Shown here in pieces: positions 43,874 to 52,061 of a stretch of DNA of 64,000 nt; within the stretch, counting starts at the first letter, position 1, and each line of letters opens with the position of its first letter. Source of the stretch: Rossellomorea arthrocnemi (GTDB lineage: Bacteria > Bacillota > Bacilli > Bacillales > Bacillaceae_B); NCBI RefSeq assembly GCF_904424705.1, contig NZ_CAJGBF010000009.1:62001-126000 (forward strand), read 5' to 3'. The notes under the pieces are model-generated. The model did no database searches, was not told the origin of the DNA, and saw only the letters and a program-made list of their open reading frames with translations. The translations under genes were made by a program, and so were the position numbers.

Positions 43874-43965
43874 TAGCTTTTTTTCACTTTCGATCCACAA
43901 CCGCATCCTTTTTTCTTGGTGGATGAGTTTCCCTGATTCTTTGTATTTATAGAGGTTTTCTTCAC
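43873..43965 (-). CDS. Lys-rich 30-residue protein with GCGCG motif
   Basis: A short gene with the strong site AAAGGAGG nine bases before GTG 43965. The product is MKKTSINTKNQGNSSTKKK, then GCGCGSKVKKS. A lysine-rich, Ser/Thr/Asn-rich body is followed by a Gly-Cys-Gly-Cys-Gly core with two cysteines. A hairpin with a T run follows directly. Nothing similar is known to me. It sits between the spoVA operon and yjcA in a spore-gene block, so a spore coat or cross-linking role would fit but is a guess. Confidence 0.6.
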   Translation of the reverse strand: MKKTSINTKNQGNSSTKKKGCGCGSKVKKS

Positions 43966-44047
43966 TTTTTATATCCTCCTTTACCCTGTTTCCCTTTTTA
44001 GTATATGTGAAGAAACCTTAGCTTGTTTCCACTAATTACCTATGTCA

Positions 44048-44404
44048 TCAGGCAGTATTCCAACTTTGGACGGCCGCTTCTAAAATGGCGGCTATTCCAG
44101 CAACCGCCAATAATGTAATAAGGGGATTGAAATACAATGGGAAAAAGAAATATCCTCCATAAAGGAAACAAGAAACCCATATACCCGTGCACCAATAACA
44201 GGATAATAATTCTCCGATAAAACCCACTAACCCGCCTTTTTTAGGGGAGAGATAGATGGCTTCCTCACCATCCTCTTCCACCACTATGGATTCATCAAAA
44301 AATGGAGCTCTTAAAAATTCGGTGATCTTGTCAAAGACAATGAGGTGGGTTAATCGAAAAATGGCTAACCCAAGGGCAATCAGTTCGACAAAAGTAAGTG
44401 GCAA
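44048..44404 (-). CDS. yjcA: YjcA sporulation protein (DUF1360)
   Basis: A 118-residue membrane protein of family DUF1360. The first helix contains FVELIALGLAIFRLTHLIV, a conserved cytoplasmic segment with FLRAPFF follows, then a Cys motif LLSCYWCTGIWVS and two more helices. The start is TTG 44404 with AAGGGAG eight bases before it. The ATG at 44422 has no site. In B. subtilis yjcA is a mother-cell spore gene beside cotVWXYZ and spoVIF. The function is unknown. It is divergent from cotZ here. Confidence 0.88.
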   Translation of the reverse strand: MPLTFVELIALGLAIFRLTHLIVFDKITEFLRAPFFDESIVVEEDGEEAIYLSPKKGGLVGFIGELLSCYWCTGIWVSCFLYGGYFFFPLYFNPLITLLAVAGIAAILEAAVQSWNTA

Positions 44405-44538
44405 TGGAAAGACTCCCTTCATTTAGCAAATTATACAAGCCCAAATTTTCAAAAGAGGGCAGATGTCCGTTACCTAATTGCCTACATGGCAATATGTTAG
44501 TAATGTAAATGAAATTCAATTTAAGGAGGAACTTCTAT

Positions 44539-45033
44539 ATGGGTTGCGGAAGAGATAAAGACAAAAGTTCAAAAGATCGTGGTTGCGTATGTCAAGCCGT
44601 TCGTGCTATTAAAGATATTCAAGACGAAGCAAATCAAGAGTGTAACGATTGTAAAAATGATTGTTTCCTTGAGCCACTAGGTTCAATGGTAAGTCCCAGC
44701 AATCGGTTGAATACTCGTATCTTTAAGTTATATCTTAAAAACGGTGAGACCTTTAAAGCGCATATCAAAGGATGTCCTTGGAAATCACCATTTTTCCGAG
44801 TGAAGGAAGTATTCGATAACTGCTGTGCGACTCTTCAAGTGTTAAAGCCTGACTATGCTGAAGGTACTGGTTCTGGGTCAAGGTCCAGGTCTGGCTCTGG
44901 GTCTGATATGGAGACTATGGGTAATAACACTGAATGGGTATTTACAGGAGAGTGTATCACAGTTGATCTGGATTGCTTCTGTGCGATTCAATGTATCAAG
45001 GACGTACACGTATTCTTGGAATGCGAAGACTAA
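44539..45033 (+). CDS. cotZ: Spore coat protein CotZ
   Basis: A 164-residue Cys-rich crust protein of the CotY/CotZ family. Cysteines fall in CVCQAVRAIKDIQDEA, CNDCKNDC, CPWKSPFFRVKEVF and CFCAIQC clusters that cross-link the outer spore layer. An insert of Ser/Arg/Gly repeats (GTGSGSRSRSGSGSD, about residues 113-128) is present. I do not recall it in B. subtilis CotZ. ATG 44539 is preceded by a perfect AAGGAGG at seven bases. Only one CotY/CotZ-type gene is present, without cotVWXY. Confidence 0.92.
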   Translation: MGCGRDKDKSSKDRGCVCQAVRAIKDIQDEANQECNDCKNDCFLEPLGSMVSPSNRLNTRIFKLYLKNGETFKAHIKGCPWKSPFFRVKEVFDNCCATLQVLKPDYAEGTGSGSRSRSGSGSDMETMGNNTEWVFTGECITVDLDCFCAIQCIKDVHVFLECED

Positions 45034-45055
45034 TCCTCTAGTTTCAGATGAAATA

Positions 45056-45089
45056 AGCCAGCCGGGTATCCCGCCTGGCTCTTTTTTTA
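45056..45089. terminator. Terminator between cotZ and cotO
   Basis: AGCCAGCCGGG and CCCGCCTGGCT pair around TAT, with a T tract after cotZ. The convergent cotO gene ends just inside it. Confidence 0.88.
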
Positions 45090-45632
45090 TTGAAGGCCAA
45101 TCATCTTGATGGATTGCAATTCATTTTTCTTCATTTTCACTTCTTCCCCTTGAAAGCTTTTAACAATTATTTCATCCTCTTCTTCCACCAGTATGACACC
45201 TTTCACAGTCATTTCCCCATTTGAAAACTCACACGGAAAGGGTACTTTACCGGAGATACTTGCAGAAATGTACTCTAATTTCTCATTTATTGACAAATCC
45301 CTGAATGGCTTTAATCTTCTAAAAGCAGTAGCAGCCGTTTTCCGTTCAGGAAGCTGAGGAATCGATTTGGTCGCTGAATTTTCATTTTGGTCCTCATGGA
45401 GCACAATAGACTTCTCATCAAGAAATTTATTTTCCTGGATCTCTTGCTTTTCAAGTGATTCAGCGGCAGATAGGTTTATATTGTGCTTACTTTCTGTTAG
45501 GGGTTGAGATTGGGGGGGCGATTTCTTTTTAGTTGAGCGGTAAGTAACTTGCATATTGCCTTTAACCTCTTCTAATGTCGGCTGGTTAATATATAGCATA
45601 GGTTCTCTCCCTGCATTTTTCTCTTTTCTCAC
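45087..45632 (-). CDS. cotO: Spore coat protein CotO
   Basis: A 181-residue CotO (YjbX) protein. It has an N-terminal LYINQPTLEEVKGNMQ stretch, a long low-complexity polar linker and a conserved C-terminal domain starting FRRLKPFRDLSINEKLEYI. In B. subtilis CotO is an early-acting morphogenetic coat protein. GTG 45632 has AGGAGGTG five bases before it. The frame to 45674 is less likely. It lies between fabI and cotZ, as in B. subtilis. A fabI terminator separates it from fabI. Confidence 0.88.
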   Translation of the reverse strand: MRKEKNAGREPMLYINQPTLEEVKGNMQVTYRSTKKKSPPQSQPLTESKHNINLSAAESLEKQEIQENKFLDEKSIVLHEDQNENSATKSIPQLPERKTAATAFRRLKPFRDLSINEKLEYISASISGKVPFPCEFSNGEMTVKGVILVEEEDEIIVKSFQGEEVKMKKNELQSIKMIGLQ

Positions 45633-45724
45633 AAAGGCACCTCCTAATAGTTCTCCACTTTTATATGTATGCAAAAAGTGCCCATGGGTTTCTTTTTTAT
45701 GAAAACTTTACAAAATGAAAAGAA

Positions 45725-45763
45725 AAAAGAAATGGCAGTGGGAATGATTCCCCACTGCCGTTT
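45725..45763 (-). terminator. Terminator of fabI
   Basis: ACGGCAGTGGGGAA and TTCCCACTGCC pair on the minus strand, followed by a T-rich run. Confidence 0.9.
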
Positions 45764-45769
45764 CTTTCT

Positions 45770-46546
45770 TTATCCCAGTACGTGATAACCTGAATCCACA
45801 TGAAGATTTTCCCCTGTGATTCCTCTTGAATAATCACTGAAAAGGAACACTGCCGTATCTCCCACTTCTTCCTGTGTCGTATTGCGACGCAGCGGAGCAC
45901 GCTCTTCGATTTCTTTTAGAATGCTGTTAAAGTCACCTACACCTTTTGCTGAGAGGGTGCGAATCGGTCCTGCAGAAATGGCATTAACCCGGATGCCATG
46001 CTTCCCAAGGTCGCTCGCAAGATATTTCACACTTGCTTCAAGAGATGCTTTCGCTACACCCATGACATTATAATTTTGCATGACTCTCTCTCCACCGAGG
46101 TAGGTCATGCTAACGATGCTTCCACCTTCTGTCATAAGATCCTTAGCCACTTTAGCAACTGCCGTCAAGGAGTAAGAGCTAATATTGTGTGCAAGAAGAA
46201 AACCGTCTCTTGTCGTATTCATATAATCTCCTGCAAGTTCTTCCTTGTTGGCAAATGCGATACAGTGAGCCAGTCCGTGAATGACACCCACTTCCTCTTT
46301 GATCGTTGCAAAGCATTTTTCAATATCTTCATCACTTGTTACATCACAAGGCAGAACGAGTGAATCTTCTCCGCCTTCGAGTGTTCCGGCAAGATCACTG
46401 ACACCTTTTTCAAAACGTTCTCCTGCATATGTAAATATCAAGCGAGCACCGGATTGATGCAATGAACGGGCGATTCCCCAAGCGATACTTCGCTTGTTTG
46501 CCACTCCCATCACGACATATGTTTTACCTTTTAATGAAAGAGTCAT
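45770..46546 (-). CDS. fabI: Enoyl-ACP reductase (NADH)
   Basis: A 258-residue short-chain reductase of the FabI type, performing the last step of fatty-acid elongation. The catalytic pair Tyr149 and Tyr159 with Lys166 (the Tyr-x6-Tyr pattern) is present, and the N-terminal GVANKRSIAWGIA is the NADH-binding variant typical of FabI. Triclosan-type inhibitors act at this site. ATG 46546 follows TAGGAGG. A FapR operator lies 28 bases upstream, so transcription is repressed when malonyl-CoA is low. It is monocistronic with a terminator. Confidence 0.97.
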   Translation of the reverse strand: MTLSLKGKTYVVMGVANKRSIAWGIARSLHQSGARLIFTYAGERFEKGVSDLAGTLEGGEDSLVLPCDVTSDEDIEKCFATIKEEVGVIHGLAHCIAFANKEELAGDYMNTTRDGFLLAHNISSYSLTAVAKVAKDLMTEGGSIVSMTYLGGERVMQNYNVMGVAKASLEASVKYLASDLGKHGIRVNAISAGPIRTLSAKGVGDFNSILKEIEERAPLRRNTTQEEVGDTAVFLFSDYSRGITGENLHVDSGYHVLG

Positions 46547-46573
46547 TATAGTCCTCCTAATTAATACATGTTA

Positions 46574-46590
46574 TTAGTACCTACTACTAA
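46574..46590 (-). promoter_or_regulatory. FapR operator of fabI
   Basis: TTAGTACCTACTACTAA is a near-perfect match to the 17-bp FapR palindrome (TTAGTA-N5-TACTAA). It lies in the short region upstream of fabI, where B. subtilis fap regulon genes carry it. FapR is released by malonyl-CoA. Confidence 0.88.
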
Positions 46591-46615
46591 TTCTACCCCA
46601 ATCTCCTGTAAAAGA

Positions 46616-46801
46616 AAAGCTGTTTTAGTAAACTTTGTTGCTTTTGAAAATGCGAGTGCCGGGTTGATTTCCACTTCCACGCCAGGCCCACGCTTTTACC
46701 CGGAGCCGTGAGTCTTAACCCCATTGACGTTCATAAGCTAAATGGGCCAATCAGAATAAATAATCCAACAGTATAGAAAATAGCTCTTATAAAATAAAGT
46801 G
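46616..46801. repeat. MITE-like intergenic repeat, copy C (short)
   Basis: About 185 bp. The left end AAAAGCTGTTTTAGTAAAC then TTTGTTGCTTTTG matches copy A. The right end on the other strand is ATAAGAGCTATTTTC then TATACTGTTGG. The interior shares CATTTAGCTTATGA with copy D in inverse orientation. No coding potential. Confidence 0.6.
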
Positions 46802-46867
46802 GCAGTGTTCAATTACAATGTGCAGGTGAACTCGTAACTAAGAAGAGCAAAATAGTGAACGCACCTA

Positions 46868-46893
46868 TACCTATCCTATCCTATCCTATCCTC
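46868..46893. repeat. TATCC pentanucleotide tandem repeat
   Basis: Four to five copies of CTATC/TATCC in a row at the 3' end of the DinB-family gene. The stop codon (TAG) is formed inside the repeat on the minus strand. Confidence 0.75.
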
Positions 46894-47369
46894 TTTTTTA
46901 CATCTTCTATTTGAAGTAAATGCCTTTGTTCATGCTTTCCGAGCAGCTCAAACACCTGCCAGATCGGCATTTCTCCGAAGCGATGATGGTGCATGGATCG
47001 ATCATTCAGATCCTCTTTCGTATATTGATCAAGTAAGTGTAATGTTAAGGTACGTGACTTGTCCAGAGCATTCATCAAGTCTACCATGTTCATTGGATCC
47101 GACGAAGGTTCGATCGGTGCTTTTAATTTCGTGGATTCATCGTCAAATACAGATAAATCAACTGGAGTACTTCTTGTTGTAACGGACTTCAACTTTGCAG
47201 ATTCGATAGCTAAAGTCAAAAAACGCGTTTCTGCTCCGGCCAGATGAAGAACAATTTGAGCAATGCTCCATTCTCCGGGTGAAGGCTTTTCATTCAGTTT
47301 TTCAAATGATAAATCCTCCAGACTCTCCTTTACCCTTTCTCGGATCTCCACTATTCTCGTTTCCCACAT
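46881..47369 (-). CDS. DinB-family metalloprotein
   Basis: A 162-residue four-helix-bundle protein of the DinB/YfiT family. The metal triad is His in QIVLHLAGAE (near residue 42) and the pair in GKHEQRHLLQIE near the C-terminus. Members are thiol-dependent metalloenzymes or damage-induced proteins. The function is unknown. ATG 47369 follows AAGGAGG. The C-terminal codons run into a (TATCC)n tandem array, and the stop codon falls within it. It is flanked on both sides by repeat copies C and D. Confidence 0.85.
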   Translation of the reverse strand: MWETRIVEIRERVKESLEDLSFEKLNEKPSPGEWSIAQIVLHLAGAETRFLTLAIESAKLKSVTTRSTPVDLSVFDDESTKLKAPIEPSSDPMNMVDLMNALDKSRTLTLHLLDQYTKEDLNDRSMHHHRFGEMPIWQVFELLGKHEQRHLLQIEDVKKRIG

Positions 47370-47422
47370 GTATATATCCTCCTTACTCTATATTTATTAG
47401 AAAATTGAGTTAATAATTCTTT

Positions 47423-47697
47423 ATAAAAGGCTCTCTTCGTTTTATGATGACAAATACACTATTTGCACATGCTCTGACTTTGAGTGTGTGCTGCAGGGTG
47501 AGGGGAACTGCTCCGCTTTCCGTAGGAGTCTACGCAGTTCCCCTTACCCTTTAAAGGAGCATTTGGTGTCAGAGCTAATGGTGGACCATTTAGCTTATGA
47601 CCTCGAGTGGCCTTGCCGGTGGAAAGCGAGCACCTTTCGTTCCAATCAACTAGCACTCACTAATTTATCAGTAACAAAGTTTGCGAAAAAAGCCTTA
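47423..47697. repeat. MITE-like intergenic repeat, copy D
   Basis: About 275 bp. The left end AAGGCTCTCTTCG and right end (other strand) AAGGCTTTTTTCGCAAAC then TTTGTTAC are the same termini as copies A-C. Blocks of 47455-47575 match copy B, for example GGGTGAGGGGAACTGCTCC, but the GC-rich hairpin of copy B is deleted. The ends read TTATAA on both flanks, hinting at a short target duplication. A spurious plus-strand frame fills part of it. Confidence 0.7.
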
Positions 47698-47699
47698 TA

Positions 47700-47739
47700 A
47701 AAAACAAAGCTCCCCAAGAAAAGGTTCTCTTGGGAAGCA
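47700..47739 (-). terminator. Terminator of yjbQ
   Basis: GCTTCCCAAGAGAACC and TTTTCTTGGGGAGC form the minus-strand stem, followed by TTTGTTTTTT. Confidence 0.88.
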
Positions 47740-47749
47740 AGGTTCATGG

Positions 47750-49612
47750 TTAGCAGTATTCACAGAATTCGAGTTCCCGCTTGAGTTCATCCACATATTC
47801 TTTTGAACCTGTGACGATTAAACGGTCATTCATGTGTAGTTCTGTATCCCCATGGGGAACGATGGAATCCTTCCCTCTGAAGATCCGGACAAAGATGACA
47901 TCTCCCGTAAACGGGAATTTACGAAGTGTCATTCCTTCAAACTGACTGTTCAGCATACGGATTTCATAAAGGGACGTTTCCTGATTTGTCAGGATGTTCA
48001 TAACGGATGGTGACTCAATGAGTGCCCTTAATAACGCTTTGGTTGACAAGAATACGGAGTATACTTCGATATCCTGTTCACGCAGGCTTTCATGCAGATC
48101 CGGGCTTTCCACCCTTACAATCACGCGACCTACTCCATACTCCCTTGCCGTGACGGCGAGGGTGGCATTCACTTCTTCATCCCCAGTGGAGATTACGATG
48201 ATATCCGATTCAAAGATATTCTTTTCCTCCAGCGTATCAAGTTCATAATTCTCGATCTCATTGATCGTAAACAGTGAATCAGCAATACTCCGATCAGATT
48301 TATCCTGCTTAGTATGATACAGCACCGGTTCATACAAGGAAGATTGAAGTTCTCTAGAAACCGGCATTGTTAACTGATTGGCCCCCAAGAACGTAATCTT
48401 CAACTTTTTTTCTTTCGCACTTTCCCTCGGGAAAAGCTTTTTAAAGAGGATTGGTGTAATGATACATGTGATGACGGCAACTAAAATGAGGGTACCGCTC
48501 ATTTGAGCTGTAATAATCTCGATTCTTTCTGCAATTTTTGCAGCAGCAATCACCAATGATAATGTTGATGTAAGTAAAAATGCTGAGGCAATCGTTGTTT
48601 TCGTATCATACCAGTATCTCAATAAGTAAACCGGAATGATTTTTGATATCAGGAATGCCAAAACCAATAATGGGATGAGTAAGAGCATTTTCTTATCGCT
48701 CAGTAGAGACCCAAGATCGAGCTCCACTCCGATCATTACGAAGAAGATCGGGATTAAAAATCCATATCCAAATGAATCAAGCTTATGGACCATTTCCTGA
48801 TTTGGAGCAAGCAAGGAAACAAGCACACCTGCAAGGAATGCTCCGAGGATATTTTCCGCTCCCACCGTCTCAGATACCGCCACAAGTAAGATGATCAATG
48901 TAAAGACAGCACGCGTACCAATTTGAACCGTCCCTGTGGATAAGCTTTTGATGAATGGATTGTTCTTCAATCTTTTTGCAACGAAGTACAATAGCACTCC
49001 AACCCCAAACAGGATTAGAAGGAGCCACATATTCCCGTGACCTTCTCCGTAAAGAGAAACGAACACAGCAAGTAAAATCATAGTCACAAGGTCTGCAATG
49101 ACCGCTACGAGCAATATGATCTGCCCGATGGCACTTTTCATGATATGGGCTTCTTTAAGTGTCGGTACGACGACTCCCAGTGATATCGTCGAAATGATCA
49201 ATGTCATCAAGAACGCATTATCGATGAGTCCAAATAGGACAAATAGATAAGACAACCCCAGAGATACAAAGAAAATACCGATGAAAATGATGATCGCCAA
49301 TTTCAATCGATTTGGTTCCTCTTTACCATTCGGCAACATCTCTTTTTTCCTTTTACCGCCTGAAAAAGCCGTGAAATCAATTTCGAGACCACTTAAGAAC
49401 ATGAGGAATATAAACCCCAGGGTAGATAAAGTCTCAAGCCACATGTCCTGATGAACAAAATTAAATCCGCTCTTACCAATAACTAATCCCATGATGATTT
49501 CCGCGATTACAACCGGGATAAAATTCAACTTAAATTTATGTAGCAAAATGGGAGTTAAAAAAGCTACTAGAATAACGATGACAAGCGATGCAACAGATGC
49601 ATGTTGTTCCAT
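47750..49612 (-). CDS. yjbQ: CPA2 cation:proton antiporter with RCK domain
   Basis: A 620-residue antiporter. The N-terminal 390 residues hold about 12 to 13 membrane segments (LGFIFLMFLSGLEIDF, typical of CPA2). A TrkA-N (RCK) domain starting KITFLGANQLTMPVSREL follows, then a TrkA-C domain (FPFTGDVIFVRIFRG) at the end. The RCK unit binds NAD(H) or a nucleotide and gates K+ or Na+ exchange for H+. ATG 49612 has GGGGGAGG five bases before it. It corresponds to B. subtilis YjbQ. It follows mgtE by about 20 bases, suggesting co-transcription. Confidence 0.93.
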   Translation of the reverse strand: MEQHASVASLVIVILVAFLTPILLHKFKLNFIPVVIAEIIMGLVIGKSGFNFVHQDMWLETLSTLGFIFLMFLSGLEIDFTAFSGGKRKKEMLPNGKEEPNRLKLAIIIFIGIFFVSLGLSYLFVLFGLIDNAFLMTLIISTISLGVVVPTLKEAHIMKSAIGQIILLVAVIADLVTMILLAVFVSLYGEGHGNMWLLLILFGVGVLLYFVAKRLKNNPFIKSLSTGTVQIGTRAVFTLIILLVAVSETVGAENILGAFLAGVLVSLLAPNQEMVHKLDSFGYGFLIPIFFVMIGVELDLGSLLSDKKMLLLIPLLVLAFLISKIIPVYLLRYWYDTKTTIASAFLLTSTLSLVIAAAKIAERIEIITAQMSGTLILVAVITCIITPILFKKLFPRESAKEKKLKITFLGANQLTMPVSRELQSSLYEPVLYHTKQDKSDRSIADSLFTINEIENYELDTLEEKNIFESDIIVISTGDEEVNATLAVTAREYGVGRVIVRVESPDLHESLREQDIEVYSVFLSTKALLRALIESPSVMNILTNQETSLYEIRMLNSQFEGMTLRKFPFTGDVIFVRIFRGKDSIVPHGDTELHMNDRLIVTGSKEYVDELKRELEFCEYC

Positions 49613-49633
49613 TCATTCCTCCCCCTCTTCTCT

Positions 49634-51031
49634 CTATATTAGGTAATTCATAAACATAGTCGCTAAACCAAGATATATCAAGGTACTGATGACATCATTA
49701 ATCGTGGTGATAAAAGGACCGGAAGCGACGGCCGGGTCTACTTTTAGCTTGTGCATAATGAGGGGCACTAATGTACCGGCTAGGGTTGCAACGAATAATG
49801 AAATCAACACGGAGACCCCGATAAGGATCCCTAAGAAGAGTTCACCCTTCCAAACATAGACAATAATACTGACAACAATTCCGCAGGTTGTGCCTGTAAT
49901 AAGTCCTGTACCTGCTTCACGAATGACCAGGGACATCTTATTTTCCGTTTCAAGGTCGCCCGTCGCAATTCCCCTTATGGCAACGGCAAGTGCCTGTGTT
50001 CCGGTATTTCCAGCCATTCCGGCAATCAATGGAATAAATACAGCAAGGATCGCCAATTTATCCAATGTGGCCTCGAATCTACCGATGAGGCTTGCTGTGA
50101 ACATTCCAAGAAATAACAGGGCAATCAGCCAAGGCAGACGTTTTTTCGCTGCATTTATGGGGCTTCTGTCAATGGAATCCAAATCGGCGATACCGGCAAG
50201 TTTGGAGTAGTCATCGGACGCTTCCTCTTCCATAACGTCCATGATGTCATCTACTGTAATGATTCCAAGGAGATGATGCTGAAAATCGACAACCGGGAGA
50301 GCAAGGAAGTCATAGTCCTTCATTTGTCGAGCAACTGCTTCTTGATCTTCACTTACACCAACAGCCATGACACGACCGCTCATAATTTCACCGATCATGA
50401 CATCATCATGGCTAATGATCAAATCTCTAAGGGAAATAACCCCTACCAGCTTTTTATCATCGTCCACAACATAGATATAGTAAATCGTTTCTGCATTCGG
50501 TGCCTCATTTTTTAGTATGTACATGGCAGAACGCACCGTCTGATTTTTAGAAATGGCTACGAACTCAGTGGTCATGATACTACCGGCAGTATACTCTTCA
50601 TAGTGCAATAACTCTTTGATCTCTTTAGCCGACTCATCATTCATGATTGTCAAATAACTGACAACCTGCTCTTTATCCAGCTCATTCAAAACATCCACTG
50701 CGTCATCTGCATACATATTAGAAAGCATTTCTGCAGCATATGTAGGATTCATCTCGGCTAAAATATCCTGATAATCCTCTTCGTCTATATCCAGACTTTC
50801 AAAAAGCTCCGCCATTTCCTCAGGTGAAAGATAATGGTACAGTCTGCTTCGTAAATCTTCATCTATTTTTGAGAAAAACTTTGCTTGGTCATAAGAGTGT
50901 AATTGAACAAATTCTGAACGGAATAAATCCAGATTTTCTTCTTGAAGGGCTCTAATGAGAAGGTCTTCATCATACATTTCCTTTTCCTGCTTTTCTCTAT
51001 CTTTTTCTGGATCTTGAGTTACCTCAGACAT
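49634..51031 (-). CDS. mgtE: Magnesium transporter MgtE
   Basis: A 465-residue Mg2+ channel. An N-terminal superhelical domain and two CBS domains (about residues 130-260, with TVRSAMYILKNEAPNAETIYYI-like and SGRVMAVGVSEDQEAV sites) form the Mg2+ sensor. Five membrane helices follow, with the pore motif AGMAGNTGTQALAVAIRGIA. ATG 51031 follows AAGGAGGG. The frame to 51085 lacks a site. No M-box riboswitch is visible upstream, unlike the B. subtilis mgtE. It precedes yjbQ by 21 bases, an arrangement not seen in B. subtilis, where mgtE is elsewhere. Confidence 0.94.
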   Translation of the reverse strand: MSEVTQDPEKDREKQEKEMYDEDLLIRALQEENLDLFRSEFVQLHSYDQAKFFSKIDEDLRSRLYHYLSPEEMAELFESLDIDEEDYQDILAEMNPTYAAEMLSNMYADDAVDVLNELDKEQVVSYLTIMNDESAKEIKELLHYEEYTAGSIMTTEFVAISKNQTVRSAMYILKNEAPNAETIYYIYVVDDDKKLVGVISLRDLIISHDDVMIGEIMSGRVMAVGVSEDQEAVARQMKDYDFLALPVVDFQHHLLGIITVDDIMDVMEEEASDDYSKLAGIADLDSIDRSPINAAKKRLPWLIALLFLGMFTASLIGRFEATLDKLAILAVFIPLIAGMAGNTGTQALAVAIRGIATGDLETENKMSLVIREAGTGLITGTTCGIVVSIIVYVWKGELFLGILIGVSVLISLFVATLAGTLVPLIMHKLKVDPAVASGPFITTINDVISTLIYLGLATMFMNYLI

Positions 51032-51260
51032 TAATACACCCTCCTTTTTATCATGAATTGTATATAGTCGTAATAATACTAGCAAATCTCAAGACAATTG
51101 TCTCTTATGAAATCATAAACATGGATGTATCCCTTTGCTTTATTATGTAATAATAATGCCTGAAGAAGGAATAAACGAAGGATTTAAATACTGAATCATT
51201 AATATGTCATAAAATACGTGAAAAGAAAAGAAAAAGGCACACTACGAAAGAGGAATTCAG

Positions 51261-51998
51261 ATGAAAATTGATATTATCGGTGATATTCATGGCTGCTTTA
51301 ATGAATTAAAAGAGTTAACGTTAAAGATGGGGTATGAATGGAGTATGGGACTGCCTATTCATCCTGAAGGGAGGAAGCTGGGCTTAGTGGGAGACCTGAC
51401 CGACCGTGGCCCTCATTCACTAAAGACGGTATCCACCGTCTTTGAACTTTTTCAAAAGGATTCCGTTTATTACGTCCCTGGTAATCATTGTAATAAGCTT
51501 TATCGCTATTTCTTAGGTAACAAAGTAAAAATCCTGCACGGGCTGGAGACAACCGTAGCCGAACTAAGTTCCCTTCCGCAAAAAGAAAGGAACAGATTTC
51601 GCGAAATGTTCGTTAAATTATATGAACAAGCTCCTCTATATCAGGAATTGGATGAAGGCAGGCTAATCATTGCTCATGCAGGCATTAAAGAGAATTTAAT
51701 CGGAAAACAGACTAACCGGGTAAAGACCTTTGTCCTCTATGGAGACATATCAGGGGAAATAAATGAAGATGGCACCCCTGTCAGAAGAGACTGGGCCCGT
51801 GACTATAAAGGGGATGCCTGGATCGTATATGGTCACACACCGGTGAAGGAAGTCCGTATCGTGAATAAAACGGCTAACATCGACACGGGTGCAGTATTCG
51901 GCGGAAAGCTTTCTGCTATCAGATATCCCGAGATGGAAGTGGTGAGTGTAACTTCAGGGATGCCTCTTGTGAAAGAGAAGTTCCGGGTGATGGAATGA
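51261..51998 (+). CDS. prpE: Bis(5'-nucleosyl)-tetraphosphatase PrpE
   Basis: A 245-residue calcineurin-like metallophosphatase. The motifs GDIHGC (7-12), GDLTDRG (near 45-51) and GNHCNK (near 76-81) bind the two metals, and His in AHAG and GHTPV complete the site. B. subtilis PrpE (YjbP) is a bis(5'-nucleosyl)-tetraphosphatase that also dephosphorylates phosphotyrosine and a spore-germination target. ATG 51261 follows AAGAGGAA. It is divergent from mgtE and has a shared terminator with yjbO. Confidence 0.94.
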   Translation: MKIDIIGDIHGCFNELKELTLKMGYEWSMGLPIHPEGRKLGLVGDLTDRGPHSLKTVSTVFELFQKDSVYYVPGNHCNKLYRYFLGNKVKILHGLETTVAELSSLPQKERNRFREMFVKLYEQAPLYQELDEGRLIIAHAGIKENLIGKQTNRVKTFVLYGDISGEINEDGTPVRRDWARDYKGDAWIVYGHTPVKEVRIVNKTANIDTGAVFGGKLSAIRYPEMEVVSVTSGMPLVKEKFRVME

Positions 51999-52017
51999 CC
52001 TTCTTAATGTATGAATA

Positions 52018-52061
52018 GAAAAAGAGACCCTCTTCAGTCTTGCCGAAAAGGATCTCTTTTC
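52018..52061. terminator. Terminator between prpE and yjbO
   Basis: AAAAGAGACCCTCTTC and an offset GGATCTCTTTTCC pair around AGTCTTGCCG, with poly-A/T flanks for both directions. Confidence 0.75.

Noticed and set aside
46616-47697. Clustered repeats near 46.6-47.7 kb as a possible CRISPR array
   Set aside because: Copies are long, irregularly spaced and separated by a gene, with no short direct repeats, spacers or cas genes.
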